Source of the DNA: Mesorhizobium sp. INR15
GTDB taxonomy: Bacteria; Pseudomonadota; Alphaproteobacteria; Rhizobiales; Rhizobiaceae
NCBI RefSeq assembly: GCF_015500075.1
Contig: NZ_CP045496.1
Span: 1-64,000 of the forward strand
Direction of reading: 5' to 3'
DNA length: 64,000 bases
Each line of letters starts with the position of its first letter. The stretch's first letter is position 1. A model generated the notes under the pieces. That model had not been told where the DNA came from. It saw nothing but the letters and a program-made list of their open reading frames with translations, and ran no database searches. Shown here in pieces: positions 34,579 to 43,091 of this stretch. The translations under genes and the position numbers were made by a program.

Positions 34579-36167
34579 TTCACCCGTAGCCTTTGCCTTA
34601 CATTGAGCAAGGCAGCCGCCATGGCAAACAGCAACATGATCAGCATTCCGTTAATGCGCCTTTGGCTGGAGGATAGGACAGTTTGTTCAGAAATTGGCAC
34701 CCGCACATCGATGGCTCCCCGCGCGTCGATCGCCAATGCGTCGACGATGCGTCCGTGTGGATCGACAACCGCGGAGATGCCATTGTTGGCCGCACGCAAC
34801 AAAGGCACACCGTTTTCCACCGCCCTGATCTGAGCCTGCCTGAAATGCTGGTACGGACCCGGCGTGTCACCGAACCACGCGTCATTTGTGACATTCACAA
34901 TAAGCTGCGCTGACGTAGCGTCAACTGCCACCAGTTCGGGAAAGATCACCTCATAACAGATAAAGGGCAGCGCCCGCAGGCCGCCCGGCAGCGCGATTGC
35001 GTGCCGTTCATTGCCGGCGGCGAAATTCATCGGCCCCGCGACAAGCTGGCCGATGCCAAAACGGGCAAGCAGGTCGGAGAAAGGCAGGTATTCGCCGAAC
35101 GGCACCAGATGCACCTTGTCGACGGCGTCGGCGATCTCGCCCTTGTCGTTTATGGCCACCACGGAATTGTAGTAGCGGCTTTCCGCGTTGGCCCCCGAAC
35201 CGCCCTCCTCGCGCACGACACCGGCGATCAGCATCTGGCCATCGCCGAGCATATCACCCAGCGCCGTCAACGCGTCCGGCCGCTCGGTAAACAGGAATGG
35301 CACCGAGGTTTCCGGCCACAGGATGAGTTGCGGCTTGCCGTGACCGGGCTCGGGCGCCTTGGCCGACAGCCCCATCAAGGTGGCGAAGATGCGGTCGCGC
35401 ACCGAGGCGTCCCATTTTTCCGAGAGATCGACGGCAGGCTGAACGATACGGACATCGACGCTTTGCGTGGCCGGCTTTCCGGGGGCGGCAAGCCTGAAAT
35501 AGCCAAAACCGGCATGGGCGGCGACGAGAATGACAAACAGCGCCAGGCCGAGACGCAGATGCCGACGTGCAGCCAACAGCGCTGGCAGCGCGAAGACGAA
35601 CACCGCGAGCGCATTCATGCCGATCATGCCGGTCACCGACACGCTCTGCATCAGCAGGGGCACCGGCATTGCGGCATAGCCGACGGCATTCCAGGGAAAG
35701 CCGGTGAACAGGAAGCCGCGCAGCCATTCGGTCAGGCCAAAGCCGAAGGCAAGAGCCGCGATGCGGCCGATATCGCTGCTCCATAACAGCCGGGCAACCA
35801 GCGTTGCGAAGCCGTAGAAGAAGGCGAGTGCGAAAGGGATGCCGACGACGGCGAACGGCAAGGCCCAGGCGAAGCTGTCGGCCTCGACCAGAAGCGCCGA
35901 GCCGATCCACCAGAGGCCGGCAAGGAAATAACCGAAACCGAACCACCAGCCGACGGCGAAGGCCGGCCGCAGGCGCCGGAACAGGCTGCCGGAGGCTTCG
36001 CCGGTGGCGCCGTCGAGCAGCCACACCAGGAGCGGAAACGAGATGAAACAGGCGGCAAAGAAATCGTAGGGAGCCTGGCCAAGAACCGCCAACGCGCCGG
36101 CGAGAAACGCCACAAGCGCACGCCGCCAACCCCAAAGCAAAATTATCCGGCCGGCAAGGCGCTCCAT
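34575..36167 (-). CDS. lnt: apolipoprotein N-acyltransferase Lnt
   Basis: Inner-membrane enzyme that adds the third acyl chain to lipoproteins. The start is the ATG of MERLAGRIILLWGWRR (GGAAG upstream), giving 530 residues; an 11-codon extension is less likely. About seven membrane helices (20-200) precede the periplasmic nitrilase domain. Catalytic Glu lies in LWPETSVPF, Lys in DKVHLVPFGEYLPF and the nucleophilic Cys in PFICYEVIFPELV. A final helix closes the protein (MLIMLLFAMAAALL). It belongs to the miaB-phoH-ybeY-corC-lnt series. Confidence 0.94.
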   Translation of the reverse strand: MERLAGRIILLWGWRRALVAFLAGALAVLGQAPYDFFAACFISFPLLVWLLDGATGEASGSLFRRLRPAFAVGWWFGFGYFLAGLWWIGSALLVEADSFAWALPFAVVGIPFALAFFYGFATLVARLLWSSDIGRIAALAFGFGLTEWLRGFLFTGFPWNAVGYAAMPVPLLMQSVSVTGMIGMNALAVFVFALPALLAARRHLRLGLALFVILVAAHAGFGYFRLAAPGKPATQSVDVRIVQPAVDLSEKWDASVRDRIFATLMGLSAKAPEPGHGKPQLILWPETSVPFLFTERPDALTALGDMLGDGQMLIAGVVREEGGSGANAESRYYNSVVAINDKGEIADAVDKVHLVPFGEYLPFSDLLARFGIGQLVAGPMNFAAGNERHAIALPGGLRALPFICYEVIFPELVAVDATSAQLIVNVTNDAWFGDTPGPYQHFRQAQIRAVENGVPLLRAANNGISAVVDPHGRIVDALAIDARGAIDVRVPISEQTVLSSSQRRINGMLIMLLFAMAAALLNVRQRLRVN

Positions 36168-36250
36168 GCAAACTTCCGAGTCGCGCGAATCAGGAGCCAA
36201 GATTTATCAGGCCGCGGCTTGCGCTCCAAATACGGATGGACGCCCTGCGC

Positions 36251-36718
36251 CTATCGATGCCAGCCTTCGATCTTCACGTCGCCCAACCGCTCTGCCTCTT
36301 CCCGCGAAACCGAGCGCAGGGTTTGCGTGAAAGTCCAGACATGGCCTTCAGGATCGCGGGCCCGGTAGAGCCGCTCACCATAAAACTGGTCCGCCGGCTC
36401 CTGGATGATATCCGCGCCCGCTGCCCTCGCATGCTCGCAATGGGCGTCGATCCCCTCTTTCAGGCGGACATAGACCGATTGTGTGTTCTTGCCCGCGACC
36501 GATACCGGGCTGGCGACGTAGCCGGTCCATTCGGAATCGACGATGATATAGCCGTCACCGAACCGCATCTCGGAATGGACGAGCCTGCCTTCGGCATCGC
36601 TGATCACCATGCTGCGTTCGAAGCCAAAGGCCGCTTCAAGCCAGGCAAGGGCCGCCCATGGGTCCCTGTAGAAGACCCCGGAACCCATGGCAGAGTGCTT
36701 GAAGGGGTCGTCGGCCAT
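36251..36718 (-). CDS. VOC/glyoxalase-fold protein
   Basis: Small vicinal-oxygen-chelate protein, 155 residues from the ATG of MADDPFKHSAMGSGVFYRDP; the longer upstream frame overlaps corC and is rejected. The paired beta-alpha-beta modules are seen in FYRDPWAALAWLEAAFGFERSMVISDAEGRLVHSEMRFGDGYIIVDSEW and VYVRLKEGIDAHCEHARAAGADIIQEPADQFYGERLYRARDPEGHVWTF. The metal-ligand pattern cannot be assigned with certainty. It is inserted between corC (16 bases) and lnt. Substrate unknown. Confidence 0.78.
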   Translation of the reverse strand: MADDPFKHSAMGSGVFYRDPWAALAWLEAAFGFERSMVISDAEGRLVHSEMRFGDGYIIVDSEWTGYVASPVSVAGKNTQSVYVRLKEGIDAHCEHARAAGADIIQEPADQFYGERLYRARDPEGHVWTFTQTLRSVSREEAERLGDVKIEGWHR

Positions 36719-36734
36719 ATTCCGGCGATGCGTG

Positions 36735-37823
36735 TCAGGCTTGCTCGGCGCGCGCGACGCGGCGGCGGCGCTCGCCCTTCTGGCTCTGCACGATGCGCAC
36801 CCGCTTGACGCGGCGCGGATCGGCATCCAGCACGTGGAACTCGAAGCCGGGGATGGCTTGCACCACTTCGCCGCGCGCCGGAACACGGCCAAGCGTGTTG
36901 AAGATCATGCCGCCGATCGTGTCGACATATTCGCCATGTTCACCGGCGGCGAAATCTTCACCGATCATCTTGGCGACGTCGTCGATCTCGGCCTTGCCGT
37001 CAACGATGAACACGCCTTCGCCGGCCTGGGTGATCATCGGCTCGTCGTCGTCATGTTCATCCTCGATGTCGCCGACGACCATCTCGACGATGTCCTCAAG
37101 CGAGGCGAGACCATCGGTGCCGCCATATTCATCGATGACCAGCGCCATCTGCGTGCGCGTCGTCTGCATGCGGCCCATCAGATCGGAGGCCAGCATCGAC
37201 GGCGGCACGAACAGCACCGGACGGATGAGGTTGAGGTCGCCAATGGTGCGCGCGAGGTCGACCTGAGCCAGATCGAGCACGGTGGCAACCGGGGTTTTCC
37301 TGGCCCGGCCCTTCTTGACGCGGGCGATCTTGGTGATGTGGGCCAGCACGTCACGGATGTGGACCATGCCGCGCGGATCATCAAGCGTCTCGGAATAGAC
37401 CGGCATGCGGGAATGGCCGGACTGCTCGAACAGACCGAGCAGATCGCCCAGCGTGGTGGTGATCTCGACCGCCTCGATGTCGGCGCGCGGCACCATCACA
37501 TCCTCGACGCGCACCTCACGCAGCCGCAAGATGTTGTTGAGCATGGCGCGTTCGCCCGGCGAGAACGATTCGGCGTCGGTGGTCGTCTCGGCAAGCGCGC
37601 CGGCGATTTCCTCGCGCAGGCTGGTTCCGTTGCGCTGCCGGAACAGGCCTACAACGCGGTCGAACAGGGAAGGGCCGGCAGGCGACGGCTCAATGGCAGC
37701 GCTGCCGGTGTTGGCAACACCAGGGGTAACGGTACTCGGACTTGATCCCTCTTCCGACGTGTCGGAAGCCTTGGTCGTACTGCCGGCGTCGGGGCGGGCG
37801 GCAGTTTCAGGTTTGTCGTTCAT
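36735..37823 (-). CDS. corC: CorC/HlyC-family protein with CBS pair
   Basis: Homologue of E. coli YbeX/CorC, linked to Mg2+/Co2+ efflux and ribosome biology; 362 residues. The N-terminal Ser/Thr/Pro-rich segment is followed by EERAML-like SPGERAMLNNILRLREVRVEDVMVPRADIEAVE. Two CBS domains (about 95-225, GDLLGLFEQSGHSRMPVYSETLDDPRGMVHIRDVLAHI and LASDLMGRMQTTRTQMALVIDEYGGTDGLASLEDIVEMVVGDI) come next. The C-terminal CorC_HlyC domain reads VDGKAEIDDVAKMIGEDF. No DUF21 membrane domain is present, so it is soluble, as in YbeX. Confidence 0.9.
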   Translation of the reverse strand: MNDKPETAARPDAGSTTKASDTSEEGSSPSTVTPGVANTGSAAIEPSPAGPSLFDRVVGLFRQRNGTSLREEIAGALAETTTDAESFSPGERAMLNNILRLREVRVEDVMVPRADIEAVEITTTLGDLLGLFEQSGHSRMPVYSETLDDPRGMVHIRDVLAHITKIARVKKGRARKTPVATVLDLAQVDLARTIGDLNLIRPVLFVPPSMLASDLMGRMQTTRTQMALVIDEYGGTDGLASLEDIVEMVVGDIEDEHDDDEPMITQAGEGVFIVDGKAEIDDVAKMIGEDFAAGEHGEYVDTIGGMIFNTLGRVPARGEVVQAIPGFEFHVLDADPRRVKRVRIVQSQKGERRRRVARAEQA

Positions 37824-37850
37824 CTTCGTCCGGTCAATTGTCAGATGTAG

Positions 37851-38369
37851 TTACGCGTAGGGATCGGGAATGGCAAGCCTTGCAAGCGCCGTGCGCTCCA
37901 GGGCTTCCATCTCCTCGGCCTCGGCGTCGGTCTCGTGATCATAGCCAAGCAGATGCAGCAGGCCATGCATGACGAGATGGGTGATATGGTTCTCGACAGG
38001 CTTGTCTTCCAGTGCCGCTTCGCGCGAGACGGTTTCGGCGGCCAGGACAATGTCGCCCAGCATCGGCGGCAGGGGACCGCCCTTGGGGAAGGGAAAAGCC
38101 GGGAAAGACAGGACGTTGGTGGGCTTGTCCTTGCCGCGCCAGCCGGCATTCAGCTTCTGAACATGGGCGTCGTCGGAAAAAACGACGCTGAGTTCCGAAT
38201 GTCCCTTAGCGCCCGTTTCGGCGAAAGCGGCAGCCGCGGCCCTGTCGACCAGCCGCGAAAGCTCGGCCTCATCTGGCCAATCTCCCGCCTCGACAATCAG
38301 ATCGATGTCGAGGGGCAGATCAATGTCGACGGGCAGGTCCCCGCCGACAGGTTTGATGTGTTCAGGCAT
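37851..38369 (-). CDS. ybeY: endoribonuclease YbeY
   Basis: Metal-dependent RNase for 16S 3'-end maturation and ribosome quality control, 172 residues. The zinc triad is in HLVMHGLLHLLGYDHETDAEAEEM (H-x3-H-x5-H). SELSVVFSDDAHVQKLNAGWRGKDKPTNVLSFP is the other family core. The N-terminus contains Asp-rich repeats (VDIDLPLDIDLIVEAGDW). Located 17 bases after phoH and 27 before corC, the order seen in E. coli ybeZYX. Confidence 0.94.
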   Translation of the reverse strand: MPEHIKPVGGDLPVDIDLPLDIDLIVEAGDWPDEAELSRLVDRAAAAAFAETGAKGHSELSVVFSDDAHVQKLNAGWRGKDKPTNVLSFPAFPFPKGGPLPPMLGDIVLAAETVSREAALEDKPVENHITHLVMHGLLHLLGYDHETDAEAEEMEALERTALARLAIPDPYA

Positions 38370-38386
38370 GACGCGGCATCGTCAGA

Positions 38387-39466
38387 TCAATTCTCGGCGC
38401 CGAGGCCGCGTGCCAGCTTGGCGTCGCGGTCGTAAGCCCTGACGATTTCAGCCACCAACGGGTGACGAACCACGTCGCCGTCGTTGAAGCGCACGGTGAC
38501 CGCCCCCGCGACACCATCCAGAACCCGCAAGGCTTCGACCAGGCCGGATTTGGTGTTCGAGGGCAGGTCGATCTGGGTCGGATCGCCGGTGACGATCATG
38601 CGCGAATTCTCGCCCAAACGCGTCAGGAACATCTTCATCTGCATCGGCGTGGTGTTTTGCGCCTCGTCGAGAATGACGGCGGCATGCGCCAGCGTGCGGC
38701 CGCGCATGAAGGCGAGCGGCGCGATCTCGATCACCTCGGCGGCAATGGCGCGTTCGACCTTGTCGGCCGGCATCATGTCGTAGAGCGCGTCATAGAGAGG
38801 ACGCAGATACGGATCGACCTTTTCCTTCATGTCGCCCGGCAAGAAGCCCAGCCGTTCGCCTGCCTCGACGGCGGGGCGCGAAAGAATGATGCGCTCCACC
38901 ATGCCGCGCTCAAGCAGCATCGCGGCATGCGCCACCGCCAGATAGGTCTTGCCGGTGCCTGCCGGACCGATGCCGAACACCAGTTCCGACCGCTCCAGCG
39001 CCCGCATATACGCATCCTGGTTGAGCGAGCGGGCGTAGATCGTCTTCTTGCGCGTGGCGATCTGCGCAGCGGAGACTTTGCCCTTGCGCTCCAGCGTCGG
39101 CAGCGTCAGCTGATCGTCGGCGGCCATCGCCATGCGCACCGCGCCATCGACGTCGGACTGGCCGATGTCGGCGCCCTTCTGCAGAATGCCATAGAGACTG
39201 TCGAGCGCACGGCGCGCCTGCTCGGCGGCGGACCCCGAACCCTTGATGGTCAGCTGGTTGCCGCGCGAGCGGATGTCGACCCCGAGCTTTTGCTCGAGCC
39301 TGGCCAGGTTCTCGTCGAACTGGCCATAAAGGGCGCTGGCAAGCTTGTTGTTGTCGAAAGTCAGAACGATGTGCGCCATATCAGAGGCCCCGGAGGCAAC
39401 GTTCTGGGGCAGAGCCTTCACTTCCGCAGCGCTCAACCGTCTCTCCTCATCTGCCGAGGCCGTCAT
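38387..39466 (-). CDS. ybeZ: PhoH-family ATPase (YbeZ)
   Basis: Predicted ATP-dependent RNA helicase-like partner of YbeY, 359 residues. An N-terminal single-strand nucleic-acid-binding KH-like region (NLARLEQKLGVDIRSRGNQLTIKG, about 50-75) precedes the P-loop NTPase: Walker A FGIGPAGTGKTYLAVAHA (near 165), LSRPAVEAGERLGFLPGDM and Walker B AVILDEAQNTTPMQMKMFLTRLG. The ATG overlaps the miaB stop by four bases. Gene order miaB-ybeZ-ybeY-ybeX supports the YbeZ assignment. Confidence 0.93.
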   Translation of the reverse strand: MTASADEERRLSAAEVKALPQNVASGASDMAHIVLTFDNNKLASALYGQFDENLARLEQKLGVDIRSRGNQLTIKGSGSAAEQARRALDSLYGILQKGADIGQSDVDGAVRMAMAADDQLTLPTLERKGKVSAAQIATRKKTIYARSLNQDAYMRALERSELVFGIGPAGTGKTYLAVAHAAMLLERGMVERIILSRPAVEAGERLGFLPGDMKEKVDPYLRPLYDALYDMMPADKVERAIAAEVIEIAPLAFMRGRTLAHAAVILDEAQNTTPMQMKMFLTRLGENSRMIVTGDPTQIDLPSNTKSGLVEALRVLDGVAGAVTVRFNDGDVVRHPLVAEIVRAYDRDAKLARGLGAEN

Positions 39467-40875
39467 GGGGCCAATTCGGCGAACAGGCTGTTGTAGCCCG
39501 TCTTCGTGATTCGCACCTGGATAATGTCACCGATTTCGCCGGCGTTTTCATCAACAATTACCGGCTGCAGCCAAGGCGAACGGCCGACCTTCTGGCCGGC
39601 CTGGCGACCGGGCTTCTCGATCAGCGTATCCATGGTCTTGCCGACCTGGCTGGTGCCGAAATCCTGCTGCTGTTTCAGGAGCAATGCCTGCAGCCTCTGC
39701 AGGCGCCCGTCCTTGACGTCCTCGGGCACATGATCGGCCATCTCGGCGCCGGGCGTGCCGGGGCGCGGCGAGTATTTGAACGAGAAGGCCGAGGCATAAT
39801 TGACCTCACGGACCAGTTGCATGGTTGCCTCGAAATCGGCCTCGGTCTCGCCGGGAAAGCCGACGATGAAATCGCCCGAAAGCGCGATGTCGGTCCGTGC
39901 GGCGCGAACACGATCAAGCAGGGTCAGGTAGTCCCTGGCCGTATGCCTGCGGTTCATCGCCTTGAGGATACGGTCGGAACCCGATTGCACCGGCAGATGC
40001 AGGTAAGGCATCAGCTCAGGCAGATCGCGGTGCGCGGCTATCAGTTCGTCATCCATGTCGCGCGGATGGCTGGTCGTGTAACGCAGCCGCGCCAGCCCGG
40101 GAATTTCGGCCAACCGGTGCAGCAGGCGGCCAAGGCCCCATTCCTCGCCATTCTCGCCCTGGCCGTGCCAGGCATTGACGTTCTGGCCAAGCAGCGTCAC
40201 CTCGCGTACGCCGGCTTGCGCCAGCCGCTCGGCCTCGGCGACGATCTGCGCCACCGACCGCGATACTTCCGAGCCGCGCGTGTAGGGCACAACGCAGAAG
40301 GTGCAGAACTTGTCGCAGCCTTCCTGCACCGTGAGGAACGCCGTCACGCCGCGCTTGATGATTTCGGCACGCTTGGGCTGCGGCAGGTGCTCGAACTTGT
40401 CCTCGATGGCATATTCGGTCTCGACGATCTTCTCACCGCCGCGGACCCGCGCCAGTACGTCGGGCAGCCGATGATAGGTCTGCGGGCCGATGACCAGATC
40501 GACGGCGGGCGAGCGCCGGATAATCTCGGCGCCTTCCGCCTGGGCGACACAGCCGGCAACGCCGATCAGCATCTCGCGTCCGGCCAGCGCCCGCTCAGCC
40601 TTCATTTCGCGAATGCGGCCGAGCTCGGAATAGACCTTTTCGGCCGCTTTTTCCCTGATATGGCACGTGTTGAGCAGCACCAGATCGGCCTCGCCGATGG
40701 CGTCGGTCGCGGTATAACCGTCAGCGGCCAGCGCATCGGTCATGCGCTGTGAATCATAGACGTTCATCTGGCAGCCATAGGTCTTGACGAAGACCTTCTT
40801 GGTCGCGGCGGCAGGTGCAACGATGCTTTCGGCCGCGGTGTCGATGTCGTCACGCTCTATCGTGTTCAATTCCAT
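39463..40875 (-). CDS. miaB: tRNA-2-methylthio-N6-dimethylallyladenosine synthase MiaB
   Basis: Radical-SAM methylthiotransferase that modifies i6A37 of tRNA. The start is the ATG of MELNTIERDD (470 residues); an in-frame TTG ten codons upstream is the alternative. The N-terminal UPF0004 domain holds cluster Cys in KTYGCQMN, LLNTCHIREKAAEK and GVAGCVAQAEG. The radical SAM triad is in CDKFCTFCVVPYTRGSE. The C-terminal TRAM domain (GKTMDTLIEKPG...IQVRITKTGYNSLFAEL) is present. Overlaps phoH by four bases; plsC lies 62 bases upstream. Confidence 0.95.
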   Translation of the reverse strand: MELNTIERDDIDTAAESIVAPAAATKKVFVKTYGCQMNVYDSQRMTDALAADGYTATDAIGEADLVLLNTCHIREKAAEKVYSELGRIREMKAERALAGREMLIGVAGCVAQAEGAEIIRRSPAVDLVIGPQTYHRLPDVLARVRGGEKIVETEYAIEDKFEHLPQPKRAEIIKRGVTAFLTVQEGCDKFCTFCVVPYTRGSEVSRSVAQIVAEAERLAQAGVREVTLLGQNVNAWHGQGENGEEWGLGRLLHRLAEIPGLARLRYTTSHPRDMDDELIAAHRDLPELMPYLHLPVQSGSDRILKAMNRRHTARDYLTLLDRVRAARTDIALSGDFIVGFPGETEADFEATMQLVREVNYASAFSFKYSPRPGTPGAEMADHVPEDVKDGRLQRLQALLLKQQQDFGTSQVGKTMDTLIEKPGRQAGQKVGRSPWLQPVIVDENAGEIGDIIQVRITKTGYNSLFAELAP

Positions 40876-40937
40876 CCGGCGGCTTCTAACGCCTTTCCGT
40901 GACAAAAAACAGACGCTTTTGCCCGGAAGCCTTGCGG

Positions 40938-41738
40938 CTAGCGGCTGGGTATCGGATCGGCGAGTGCCGCCTGCACCATCTCACGTACCCGGCTTTCCAT
41001 GAGTTTTGACGTTTCCTTGCGGTTCGAACCCTTGGAGAAGGCGATCGGCTCGCCGAAATGCACCTCGACGTCGAGGGCGCCCTCAGCCATCAGGACCTTC
41101 AGGTGCGGCATCAGGTCCTCGTCGCCGATCCAGGCAGCCATTGGCCGGTGCCGGCGGCCAAGCGGCACACCGTGCAGGCGGGTATAGACGATCGCCACCG
41201 GCTGGATGAAGACCTGCTCGGCAGCACCTTCCGAGATTGCCATGGACGCGGCGCCGAACAGCGTGCTCTTGAATGGCAGGATCATGTTGCCGTCGCCGGT
41301 CGAGCCCTCGGCGAACAGCACCATGGCATCACCCTTGGCCATGCGGTTGGCGATCTCGCTCGCCTGGTCACCGGACGAGCGCTTGCGCTCGCGTTCGATG
41401 AAGACAGTGCGCTGCAATTTCGACAGCATGCCGATCAGCGGCCAGCCGGCCATGTCGGCCCTGGCGATGAATTTCACATCGGCGAATGAGCCCAGCACCA
41501 TGATGTCGGTCCAGGAAATGTGGTTCGACGCGACCAGCAGCGGACGCTGATTTGACAGCGCGCCCCTGACATGGATGCGCATGCCGAGGGCCCGGATGAT
41601 CAGCCTGTGCCAGATCTTGAGGATGATCGTCTCGCGCCACAGACCTGTCTTCATCGACAGAATCTGCAGCGGCACAAGCACCAGCGAACCGGCGACAACG
41701 AGGCCCAGCGCCAGGAAAATCCTGATTTTTCCGATCAT
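40938..41738 (-). CDS. plsC: 1-acyl-sn-glycerol-3-phosphate acyltransferase
   Basis: Acylates lysophosphatidate to phosphatidate at the inner membrane, 266 residues. One N-terminal membrane helix (FLALGLVVAGSLVLVPLQIL). The catalytic H-x4-D motif reads NHISWTD (near 79), and the phosphate-binding FAEGST appears near 150. Acceptor-binding VFIERERKRSSGDQ is also present. It could be an ornithine-lipid acyltransferase (OlsA type), since such paralogues exist in rhizobia; the tsaB-rimI-plsC-miaB order favours the housekeeping enzyme. Confidence 0.82.
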   Translation of the reverse strand: MIGKIRIFLALGLVVAGSLVLVPLQILSMKTGLWRETIILKIWHRLIIRALGMRIHVRGALSNQRPLLVASNHISWTDIMVLGSFADVKFIARADMAGWPLIGMLSKLQRTVFIERERKRSSGDQASEIANRMAKGDAMVLFAEGSTGDGNMILPFKSTLFGAASMAISEGAAEQVFIQPVAIVYTRLHGVPLGRRHRPMAAWIGDEDLMPHLKVLMAEGALDVEVHFGEPIAFSKGSNRKETSKLMESRVREMVQAALADPIPSR

Positions 41739-41765
41739 TGCACTTGGCCCTACCCTAGCTTCTGG

Positions 41766-42260
41766 CTAGCGAAGATCGCGGCGCATGACAAGCGCGCCTG
41801 TCGGACCATGTTCCGGAGACTTGTAGTAATTGGGACGCTTACCAACCTCTCGGAAGCCCAGCCGCCGATAGAGCGCGATTGCGGCAACGTTGGTTTCATC
41901 CACCTCAAGGAACAGAGCCTCGGCACGCTGCGCATGCAATTCACGCAGTACTGCATCCATCAATTGCCAGCCCAGCCCCTGCCTGCGGTGCGAGCGCGCC
42001 ACGGCAACAGTCAGGATCTCACCCTCGCCCGCCGCCAGCCGCGCCAGCACGAAGCCGACAGGCGGTTTGGAGCCCTGCCCGGTTTCACGCGCGGCATAGC
42101 CGAACACCGTGTTTTGTTCGAGCAGTGCGGCGAATTCGCCATCGGTCCACGGCCGGACAAAATCCTCGCGGTGCAGCAGCGAGACCGCCGGGCTGTCTGC
42201 GATTGTCAATTGCCCAAGCGCATAGTCCCGGCGGCGTGGTTGGAGAAAGGGAATGCGCAT
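41766..42260 (-). CDS. rimI: ribosomal protein S18 alanine N-acetyltransferase RimI
   Basis: GNAT enzyme that acetylates the N-terminal Ala of ribosomal protein S18, 164 residues. Acetyl-CoA motif RRQGLGWQLMDAVLRELHAQRAEALFLEVDETNVAAIALYRRLGFREVGKRPNYY is the RimI pattern. The ATG overlaps the tsaB stop by one base (TGATG), and tsaB-rimI coupling is widespread, which supports the specific name over a generic acetyltransferase. Confidence 0.88.
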   Translation of the reverse strand: MRIPFLQPRRRDYALGQLTIADSPAVSLLHREDFVRPWTDGEFAALLEQNTVFGYAARETGQGSKPPVGFVLARLAAGEGEILTVAVARSHRRQGLGWQLMDAVLRELHAQRAEALFLEVDETNVAAIALYRRLGFREVGKRPNYYKSPEHGPTGALVMRRDLR

Positions 42261-42937
42261 CAGGTATTCTGCCTCGATAGAATGAAACCCGCCTGGGGCT
42301 TGGCGTCGGCGCCGCGCAGATAGAGCGGTTTCGGCTTTTCGCCCGCGCCTTTTGTGGCCGCCAGCCTGGCGTAGACGGCGATATCGGCGGTGGCGGCTTC
42401 CGGACCAATATCAAAGGCGCGCCTGGCGGTCGTGGCAATCCGCGCCGCCGCCGTGCCTGCCAGCGCCGCCGAGGTGTCCGTCGCCATGGCGACAGCTTCG
42501 GAAAGCGAAGTCACCGCCGGACCGTAAGTCAAACCTAACAATTCATCGTAAAGCGCGGCATGAATTTCCTCTCGGCCGGCATCCAGCACCGCTAGGACGG
42601 TGCGGCCGGGGAAGGTTGTGGCAGCCTGCGCCGCCAGTGCTTCAAGCGTGGTCACCCCGATCGCCGGGATCTTCAGCGCGAGCGCCAGCCCCCGTGCCGC
42701 CGAGACACCGACACGCAGGCCCGTGAACGAGCCTGGGCCAATGGAGACCGCGACCGCACCGAGGTCGGCATAACCGGCCCGGCTCTCCTTCAAGGCCGCA
42801 TCGATCACCGCCATCAGGTGCTCGGCGTGGCCCTTGCCGAGATCGAGCACCGAACGGCCAAGCTCCTGCCCGGCCGCGGCATCATAGACGCAAGCGGCGC
42901 AGAGAGTGGCGGCACAGTCGATGGCAAGCAATTTCAT
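42260..42937 (-). CDS. tsaB: tRNA threonylcarbamoyladenosine biosynthesis protein TsaB
   Basis: ASKHA-fold scaffold protein for t6A37 synthesis with TsaC, TsaD and TsaE, 225 residues. LLAIDCAATLCAACVYD, LGKGHAEHLMAVIDAAL, VSIGPGSFTGLRVGVSAARGLALAL and VLDAGREEIHAALYD are all family motifs. It lacks the TsaD metal site, as expected for TsaB. First gene of the run leading through rimI, plsC and miaB on the minus strand. Confidence 0.93.
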   Translation of the reverse strand: MKLLAIDCAATLCAACVYDAAAGQELGRSVLDLGKGHAEHLMAVIDAALKESRAGYADLGAVAVSIGPGSFTGLRVGVSAARGLALALKIPAIGVTTLEALAAQAATTFPGRTVLAVLDAGREEIHAALYDELLGLTYGPAVTSLSEAVAMATDTSAALAGTAAARIATTARRAFDIGPEAATADIAVYARLAATKGAGEKPKPLYLRGADAKPQAGFILSRQNT

Positions 42938-43091
42938 AAGGCAGCCGGTGGAGAACGCTGGTCAAAAACCTGTTTCCCTGTGCCCGCCATGGCTCGCCGC
43001 CGCAAGGGGATAATGCAGAAATCGTTAAATGGCTTCGCTTCGCGCCGGCCGCAAAAGCCAGCATTTTCATGCCGCTGAGCGGCAAGCGCAG

